This document shows, piece by piece, positions 7,360-12,169 of a stretch of 12,169 nt of DNA; position 1 is the first letter of the stretch; the number at the start of each line of letters is the position of its first letter. The notes beneath the pieces were generated by a model. It was not told where the DNA came from. It did not search any database and saw only the letters and a list, made by a program, of their open reading frames with translations. Both the position numbers and the translations under genes were made by a program. The DNA comes from Fidelibacterota bacterium UBA2125 (GTDB lineage: Bacteria; Fidelibacterota; Marinisomatia; Marinisomatales; S15-B10). The stretch spans positions 14,584 to 26,752 of the forward strand of contig DCXX01000071.1 of NCBI GenBank assembly GCA_002329125.1, read 5' to 3'.

Positions 7360-7417
7360 GATATTCGAGGTAGTCTCAAGGGAATTTTAAGATATCAGAC
7401 TAATTATCCAAAGAAAA

Positions 7418-8266
7418 TCAGCCCAAGAATGCCCGAAGCAGATGGGCCCTGGTTGCGTGCTGGAGCCGTTTTATAGCACGTTCTTTCAATTGCCTGACTC
7501 TCTCCCGGGTAAGTCCCAACTGGTCTCCAATTTCTTCAAGTGTCAGAGGACGGTCCATGTCAATTCCAAAATAGTATTCAATAATCATCGCCTCCCGCTC
7601 CGGGATTGTATTCAGCACTCGCTTGATCTCTTCAGTGAGTGACTTCTTCATGATCTGGGCCTCGGGACGGCTATCTTTCGATTTCAGGAGATCGCGCAAT
7701 GATGTTTTTTCATCATCCCCCACGGGCTGGTCAGTAGAGAGGCTTCTGGTATTGAACTGCACAAGTTCTTCAGCTTCCTGTTTCGTTATCTCCATCACTT
7801 CAGCCAGTTCCCCTAATGTGGGCATCCTCTCCAGTGATTGTTCTAACTCTTCGGTCCGTCTTTTCATCTTGATTACGGCATTGGCCACATTCGCCGGTAG
7901 ACGCACCACTCTCCCCTGATCCGCAATAAATTGAAGGATGGACTGTCTTATCCACCAGACGGCGTAGGATATAAACTTAAAACCCCGCGTTTCATCAAAG
8001 CGGTAAGCCGCTTTGATGAGGCCGATATTGCCCTCATTTATGAGATCTTCAAGAGGAATCCCCGTAACGCGGTATTTGTTCGCCACAGACACAACAAACT
8101 TCAAGTTGGCGTTAATCAGTTTGTTGAGCGCCTCTTTATCCCCTTTCCGAACAAGCTTAGCTAGCCTGATCTCCTCCTCGGTATCCAAGGGCTCGGTATT
8201 CTCTATTTCGCTGAAATATACAGCGAGGGAATGACCGAGAGAGTCACTTGTTTTCTTAGAAACCAA
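7418..8266 (-). CDS. rpoD: sigma-70 family RNA polymerase sigma factor, RpoD/SigA type without region 1.1
   Basis: The protein is 282 residues, ending at TGA 7420-7418. Region 1.2 spans about 13-45 (VYFSEIENTEPLDTEEEI). Region 2 spans 48-118, with NLKFVVSVANKY, the DLINEGNIGL core-binding segment and YAVWWIRQSI for -10 melting and recognition. Region 3 spans about 127-200. Region 4.2 is 242-268 (TLEEIGDQLGLTRERVRQLK), the -35-binding helix-turn-helix. Region 1.1 and the large non-conserved insert of E. coli RpoD are absent, and the length matches the short primary sigma factors of Bacteroidota-type bacteria. The only usable start after the in-frame TAG upstream is TTG 8266-8264; no ATG or GTG occurs early in the frame. 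No good Shine-Dalgarno is visible. A group 2 non-essential sigma cannot be excluded. It lies 34 nt after the 124-residue gene, probably cotranscribed with it. Confidence 0.92.
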   Translation of the reverse strand: MVSKKTSDSLGHSLAVYFSEIENTEPLDTEEEIRLAKLVRKGDKEALNKLINANLKFVVSVANKYRVTGIPLEDLINEGNIGLIKAAYRFDETRGFKFISYAVWWIRQSILQFIADQGRVVRLPANVANAVIKMKRRTEELEQSLERMPTLGELAEVMEITKQEAEELVQFNTRSLSTDQPVGDDEKTSLRDLLKSKDSRPEAQIMKKSLTEEIKRVLNTIPEREAMIIEYYFGIDMDRPLTLEEIGDQLGLTRERVRQLKERAIKRLQHATRAHLLRAFLG

Positions 8267-8300
8267 AAGCCAGACGGAAACCCTGACCTAAACCGTCAAA

Positions 8301-8675
8301 CTAGTCTGAAGATTCGGTAGTCTCCTCTTCCTCCTTACTTGAACTGTATTCTTCCTTGATCTCCTCAAGGTGCTCTTCCTTATTGACAATCCTTTCTTTA
8401 ATATCCTTTGCCTCCCCTACAAACTTCAAAAACTTATCGTTTCCGGTGAAGTTGGAGACGTTCTCACTTTCCGTAGAATCAAAAACATAGCGGCCAAGAC
8501 CAGCAAAGCATTTGTCCATATCCCGTTCAAGCTGATGAATTTCCAATTTTGCCTTACCGACTTTAGTCAACTCTTCGGTCTTGGTGGCAGCAACTTTACC
8601 GAGTTCCTCAGCTTTCTCAGCTGCAGCATTCCCAACCTCTTTTATATTCTTTTTGAGATTATCCCAGATTGCCAT
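8301..8675 (-). CDS. small charged helical (coiled-coil) protein, function unknown
   Basis: A 124-residue protein, ATG 8675-8673 to TAG 8303-8301. GGGAGG at 8689-8684, 8 nt from the ATG, is the best ribosome site in the window, which supports it being a real and well-translated gene. I do not recognise a named family. Residues 1-45 form an Ala/Lys/Glu-rich amphipathic helix (MAIWDNLKKNIKEVG, then repeated KAEELGK/KTEELTK units). Residues 43-66 (KLEIHQLERDMDKCFAGLGR) resemble the helix seen in small bacterial proteins where a 'tether' helix precedes a zinc ribbon, but no zinc ribbon follows and there is only one cysteine. Residues 85-124 are a second, very acidic helix ending in a Glu/Ser tail. 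No signal peptide or TM is seen, so it is probably cytosolic, perhaps membrane-surface associated. It sits immediately upstream of the sigma factor. Confidence 0.75.
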   Translation of the reverse strand: MAIWDNLKKNIKEVGNAAAEKAEELGKVAATKTEELTKVGKAKLEIHQLERDMDKCFAGLGRYVFDSTESENVSNFTGNDKFLKFVGEAKDIKERIVNKEEHLEEIKEEYSSSKEEEETTESSD

Positions 8676-8683
8676 GTTATTTT

Positions 8684-8689
8684 CCTCCC
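8684..8689 (-). promoter_or_regulatory. strong Shine-Dalgarno for the 124-residue protein
   Basis: GGGAGG on the - strand lies 8 nt before the ATG at 8675. Most other starts in the window have weak or no Shine-Dalgarno, so this site is notable and fixes the start of that gene. Confidence 0.7.
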
Positions 8690-8732
8690 GATTCCTAATT
8701 AAGTGTTGGTATAATGTATAAACAAATTTTGA

Positions 8733-8906
8733 TTATTGTTTTCCCCATCGCTCATTCGCCCAGTATGCGACGTAAAAAAGTGCTGCTCCACCGGCAAGGG
8801 CCTGGACTTCGAGTATGAGGTTTCGATCACGTACACCGATATAGAGTCCCGAAAGCACTGAAAGGAGAGCCAAGATTTGCAGTGATCGAAATAGCACATA
8901 ACTCAT
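8733..8906 (-). CDS. 57-residue two-helix membrane protein, unknown function
   Basis: This short frame runs from ATG 8906-8904 to TAA 8735-8733. Its product begins MSYVLFRSLQILALLSVLSG and ends FYVAYWANERWGKQ. Two hydrophobic segments (about residues 5-25 and 34-50) are separated by a charged turn (VRDRNLILE), giving a predicted hairpin in the inner membrane with both ends on the same side. GGAG (8916-8913) lies 6 nt upstream of the ATG, at good spacing. It fills the gap between gatB (35 nt away) and the 124-residue gene (57 nt away) on the same strand, and a longer 66-codon frame in the same place has no membrane or other protein-like pattern. I recognise no family. Start, ribosome site and hydrophobic pattern together make a real gene likely. 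Confidence 0.65.
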   Translation of the reverse strand: MSYVLFRSLQILALLSVLSGLYIGVRDRNLILEVQALAGGAALFYVAYWANERWGKQ

Positions 8907-8941
8907 TTATTACTCCGTTCAGGATGGCAAGTTCCGTCAAA

Positions 8942-10399
8942 TTAGTCAGACTCCAGAGAGGAAGTAAGCAGTTTTTTCACCACTTTAGGATCGGACTTGC
9001 CACCAGTAACCTTCATCACCTCACCCATGAAAAAACCGAATAGCGCTTTTTTCCCTTCTCTGTATCTGCCCAGTTCATCAGGGTTATTGGCCACCACCTG
9101 AGCCACCGCTTCACTGAGCGCACTTTCATCAGACACTTGAGCAAGACCTTCCTTTTTGATAATTTCAGCCGCTGTCAGATCACTCTTCACCATTCTCCGC
9201 AAGATATCTTTTCCCGTAGCAACATTGACAGTACCGTTCTTTACAGAATTCAACAGCCCGGTAAATTGATCAGGCGTAACGGGAAACGACGATACAGACA
9301 TCCCTCCATCTTTGATGATACTGAGCACTTCCCCCATTATCCATTTGGTAGCCTCCCCCGGTGCGGCTCCGGCTGAGACTGTCTCCTCAAAGTAGTCAGC
9401 CAGCAATTTTTCAGAAGTGAGAACCAGTGCATCCTCTAGCCGGAGACCGTACTGATTAACAAAACGTTCCTCTCTCTCATAAGGCATCTCCACAAGCGAG
9501 GAACGGATCGAGTACAAACTGTCATCACTCACAGAAAGGGGTACCAGGTCGGGATCGGAAAAATAACGATAGTCATGTGCCTCTTCTTTAGAACGCATTA
9601 CTTCTGCTTTTTGTTCTGCTTCATTCCAAAGAAGGGTAACCTGTTCCACTTCTCCTCCTTCATCAAGCACCTGAGCCTGGCGCACAATTTCACTGGCCAA
9701 CCCCTGCTCTACACCTCGGAATGAATTCATATTTTTCATCTCTGTTTTTACGCCAAACTTACTCTCACCCAAGGGCCGGACAGAGATGTTGGCATCACAT
9801 CGGAGATTCCCCTCTTCCATGTTGCAATCACAGATGTTAAGATATTCAAGTATCTGTTTAAGTCGAACTAGGTAAGCCCTTGCTTCTTCGGGAGATCGAA
9901 TTACTGGTTCTGATACAATTTCCACCAAAGGAACACCGCATCGGTTAAAGTCGACTTTGGTGCCATCTCCGTTCTCAGCATGGATGGATTTGCCTGCATC
10001 CTCCTCCATATGAATACGGGTTAAGGCTATATCTTTTATCTCGTTTCCCCAACGAATAGTCACCTGGCCACCAACACAAAGAGGTTCGTCGTATTGCGAT
10101 ATTTGATAACCTTTGGTGAGATCTGGGTAAAAATAATTTTTTCGTGCGAAGCGTGAAAGCTGTGTGATTTTGCTCCCCACCGCCAAACCCAACCGCAAGG
10201 CGAAATCTACAGCTTGCTCATTAGCTACAGGCAGAGCGCCAGGAAGTCCAAGGCAGGTTGGGCATGTATGACTGTTGGGCGGAGCACCATAACTGTTACG
10301 GCAGCCGCAAAACATTTTTGTCTGTGTGGAGAGCTGAGCGTGAACCTCAAGACCTATAATCGGCTCCCAACGCTCAAGCACAGCCAAAAAATCGCTCAT
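8942..10399 (-). CDS. gatB: GatB, Asp/Glu-tRNA amidotransferase subunit B
   Basis: The protein is 485 residues, full length for GatB, ending at TAA 8944-8942. The N-terminal signature WEPIIGLEVHAQLSTQTKMF is followed by the zinc-site cysteines C31, C33, C46 and C49 (FCGCRNS, then HTCPTCLGLPG), by NYFYPDLTKGYQISQYD (88-104) and by HMEEDAGKSIH (about 131-141). These form the kinase cradle that phosphorylates Glu- or Asp-charged tRNA before amidation with ammonia from GatA. The helical linker and YqeY-like tail domain (about 330-485) contact the tRNA elbow. GatA and GatC are not in the window, so the three subunits are not encoded together here. The ATG at 10399 has no clear Shine-Dalgarno; a GTG at codon 7 would also leave the conserved core intact. 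It lies 75 nt after the outer-membrane protein gene. Confidence 0.96.
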   Translation of the reverse strand: MSDFLAVLERWEPIIGLEVHAQLSTQTKMFCGCRNSYGAPPNSHTCPTCLGLPGALPVANEQAVDFALRLGLAVGSKITQLSRFARKNYFYPDLTKGYQISQYDEPLCVGGQVTIRWGNEIKDIALTRIHMEEDAGKSIHAENGDGTKVDFNRCGVPLVEIVSEPVIRSPEEARAYLVRLKQILEYLNICDCNMEEGNLRCDANISVRPLGESKFGVKTEMKNMNSFRGVEQGLASEIVRQAQVLDEGGEVEQVTLLWNEAEQKAEVMRSKEEAHDYRYFSDPDLVPLSVSDDSLYSIRSSLVEMPYEREERFVNQYGLRLEDALVLTSEKLLADYFEETVSAGAAPGEATKWIMGEVLSIIKDGGMSVSSFPVTPDQFTGLLNSVKNGTVNVATGKDILRRMVKSDLTAAEIIKKEGLAQVSDESALSEAVAQVVANNPDELGRYREGKKALFGFFMGEVMKVTGGKSDPKVVKKLLTSSLESD

Positions 10400-10474
10400 G
10401 ATAAGATTAATTTAGAAAGAGATGAGGCCGTTAGGAAGCTGTTCAGCCGAAAAAGATAAAGAAAAAAGCCTATC

Positions 10475-12169
10475 TTAAAAGATCTCGAAGTCGTCCCTGT
10501 TACCCTGTTCCATTCCCTGCCGGCTGAAACGGCTCCTGTCTTCCATCTTTCCAAAGCGATATTCCAAAGAAAGAGTAAAGGTTCGACTAAAAAAGTCTCG
10601 GTTGGCCTCTTGGGACCAGTTGTCACCCCAAGTTTCGAAATGGAATCCTGTCAGGTTAAACGGGTCTCCCATCCGGACTGAAACATTCAGTTTCTCATCA
10701 AGGAACTTCTTTTTCAACGACACGGCGGAGAAAGACATGGACCCCATTCTGCCCATAGGTATATCCCGCGACGGCATATAAAACATGAAGAACATCATTT
10801 CCGTCGTCGGATTCACGTTCCAGGTTGTGTTAATACTGTACCGCTGGCCCTTTGCAGTCCTGTTGTAATCTTCCCCGAAAATGTCTGTATTGATTTCATC
10901 CCAGTAGACACTTCCATTGAACATGAGCCTAAATTTCATGCCTAAAGAACCAATTAAAGTATATTCCAACCCTTTGCTTTCCTTTTCACTGATATTCTCA
11001 TAAGTGGCAATGGATACACCGCGATCTGTAACCTTTTTGTACCGCTCGATCTTGTCCTTGGTATAACGGTAATAAGGGCCCACGGTTACTGAAAAACCTC
11101 TTGAGAAACGGCCAATATTAATCTCGTAAGAGTCAATGTATTCCGGTTTCAGAAAGGGATTTCCCGCCCGCATATTTTGCATATCCTGGCGGGTGGTAAA
11201 AGGGTTCAGCTGCCGGGAACGGGGACGGTTTACCCGCTTGGAATAGCTAGCCTGAACTTGCAAAATCTGAGGTGCACCGGCTGAGAGGGAAAGACTAGGG
11301 AAAAAACTGTTGTAAGGGTTTTCAAATTTTTCGTGGGTATTTACCAGTTCTGAGTTCATGGATACATTTTCATACCGACCCCCCAGGGTCATGCCCACAA
11401 TACCTAGAGTCGTGGTATACTGGACGTAGGCAGCGTTTATATTCTCGTCGTAGAGAAATTGATTGGTGTAGAGGCTGTCATTAACAAAAATTCCGTTGCC
11501 ATCATCAAAAATGTAGGCCAGTTGACTGTCGTCCCGCGTTCGCAACCTGCTGTTAAAACCGACTTCCAGAACATTGCCGTTTTCAAAAGGATGAACATAA
11601 TCAGTTTTCAGATCAAAGTTGGTATCAGCTCCTTCATTTCCATTTTTTGCTCTGTTTGGGTCCACAACTTCCTCAAAACCGGGCTGAGGTGTTGTCCAGT
11701 ATTCACTGTCACCCTCACTCCCCCCTGAAGAGAAACGAATAAATGAAGTAAGCTTCTGTTTAGGGTTCTTGAATTTCTTGTCATAATTAAAGTTGATATC
11801 GTAACCACCCCTGTCACTGAGACCGTCCGTATCTCGGTAATATTCAGAATCAAAAAGACCGCTTTCTTCAGTAGTGGTCAGATTATCATTAACACCATCA
11901 CCGCCGTTAAGAGTGGCAGCAAAAGCCACAGATTGCATGGGATCAATGAAATATTCAAACCCTGTTTTCAGAAACAGGTTGTCCCCGTTTCGGTCTCCCT
12001 CATTATTCTGGTCGAGTATACTGTTATAGGAATCAAACTGAAAAATGCGGTAAGAATCGCCTGAAAACTGACGGATACTTTGCCGAACGCCCACATTTGC
12101 ATAAGTGTTGAAAGTGACGGTACGCCAGTTAACCTGGCCGGAAATATTTTTTCCACCCCTGGAATCAGC
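10475..12169 (-). CDS. TonB-dependent receptor-like outer-membrane beta-barrel (OMP_b-brl_3 type), 5' truncated by window edge
   Basis: The frame is open from the right edge (first codon GCT at 12169) and ends at TAA 10477-10475, giving 564 C-terminal residues; the GTG at 12094 is internal. The sequence alternates polar and aromatic residues as transmembrane beta-strands do. It contains the diagnostic block SYSKRVNRPRSRQLNPFTTR, then MRAGNPFLKPEYIDSYEI, typical of the outer-membrane beta-barrel family of TonB-dependent receptors in FCB bacteria (PF14905). Long Asp/Asn/Gly-rich loops (for example around NRAKNGNEGADTNFDLK) fit extracellular loops. The last residue is phenylalanine (DDFEIF), as usual for BAM-assembled barrels. 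The plug domain and any carboxypeptidase-like N-terminal domain would be beyond the edge. The substrate cannot be inferred. It is on the same strand as gatB but probably a separate functional unit. Confidence 0.87.
   Translation of the reverse strand, partial: ADSRGGKNISGQVNWRTVTFNTYANVGVRQSIRQFSGDSYRIFQFDSYNSILDQNNEGDRNGDNLFLKTGFEYFIDPMQSVAFAATLNGGDGVNDNLTTTEESGLFDSEYYRDTDGLSDRGGYDINFNYDKKFKNPKQKLTSFIRFSSGGSEGDSEYWTTPQPGFEEVVDPNRAKNGNEGADTNFDLKTDYVHPFENGNVLEVGFNSRLRTRDDSQLAYIFDDGNGIFVNDSLYTNQFLYDENINAAYVQYTTTLGIVGMTLGGRYENVSMNSELVNTHEKFENPYNSFFPSLSLSAGAPQILQVQASYSKRVNRPRSRQLNPFTTRQDMQNMRAGNPFLKPEYIDSYEINIGRFSRGFSVTVGPYYRYTKDKIERYKKVTDRGVSIATYENISEKESKGLEYTLIGSLGMKFRLMFNGSVYWDEINTDIFGEDYNRTAKGQRYSINTTWNVNPTTEMMFFMFYMPSRDIPMGRMGSMSFSAVSLKKKFLDEKLNVSVRMGDPFNLTGFHFETWGDNWSQEANRDFFSRTFTLSLEYRFGKMEDRSRFSRQGMEQGNRDDFEIF

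Noticed and set aside
8708..8743. AT-rich patch with TATAAT (+ strand, 8710-8715) and TATACA (- strand) as promoter candidates for the 124-residue gene and sigma factor.
   Set aside because: No acceptable -35 element is found about 17 nt upstream on either strand, and the + strand has no gene to serve. A promoter with another consensus remains possible but cannot be supported.
8699..8899. 66-codon - strand frame between gatB and the 124-residue gene.
   Set aside because: It overlaps the 57-residue frame, lacks its well-placed GGAG site, and its product shows no membrane or domain pattern.
10400..10474. Possible terminator between the outer-membrane protein gene and gatB (T-rich GGCTTTTTTC just after the stop).
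   Set aside because: Only a weak AAGATA/TATCTT pairing with a long loop can be formed; there is no GC-rich stem before a T-run.

Overview
This looks like chromosomal housekeeping sequence from a Gram-negative bacterium, most likely of the Fibrobacterota-Chlorobiota-Bacteroidota (FCB) supergroup or a related marine lineage such as Candidatus Marinimicrobia. The evidence is a short RpoD-type sigma factor without region 1.1, a CarboxypepD/TonB-type outer-membrane barrel of the OMP_b-brl_3 kind, a long Asp-box (BNR) sortilin-like protein, a SPOR/TPR protein and a LapA/LapB-like pair. The phylum assignment is inference from protein types only.

Layout. On the + strand, 1-2583 is the 3' part of a large Asp-box beta-propeller protein that enters from the left edge. 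Everything else is on the - strand and converges on it. Reading the - strand in the direction of transcription: the C-terminal part of an outer-membrane beta-barrel receptor (12169-10475), gatB (10399-8942), a 57-residue two-helix membrane protein that is easy to miss (8906-8733), a 124-residue charged helical protein (8675-8301), the primary-type sigma factor (8266-7418), an M23 metallopeptidase (7359-6409), miaB (6342-5011), a LapA-like protein (5024-4707), a LapB-like TPR protein (4707-3715), a secreted TPR/SPOR protein (3707-2766), and a selenocysteine tRNA (2703-2611).

How the genes work together. Two themes are mixed. One is information processing: GatB for Gln/Asn-tRNA amidation, the sigma factor, MiaB tRNA thiomethylation, and tRNA-Sec. 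The other is envelope construction: the outer-membrane barrel, M23 murein hydrolase, LapA/LapB-like proteins and a SPOR peptidoglycan-binding protein. The stretch miaB-lapA-lapB-SPOR has overlaps of 14 and 1 nt and then a gap of 7 nt, so it is probably one translationally coupled transcript. No intergenic gap exceeds about 185 bases, and the largest one holds the tRNA.

I found no mobile element, CRISPR array, phage gene or obvious new defence system. The points most worth a second look are the tRNA-Sec with small structural oddities, the LapB-like protein that lacks both the membrane anchor and the rubredoxin module of the E. coli protein, and the two small unnamed proteins between gatB and the sigma factor.
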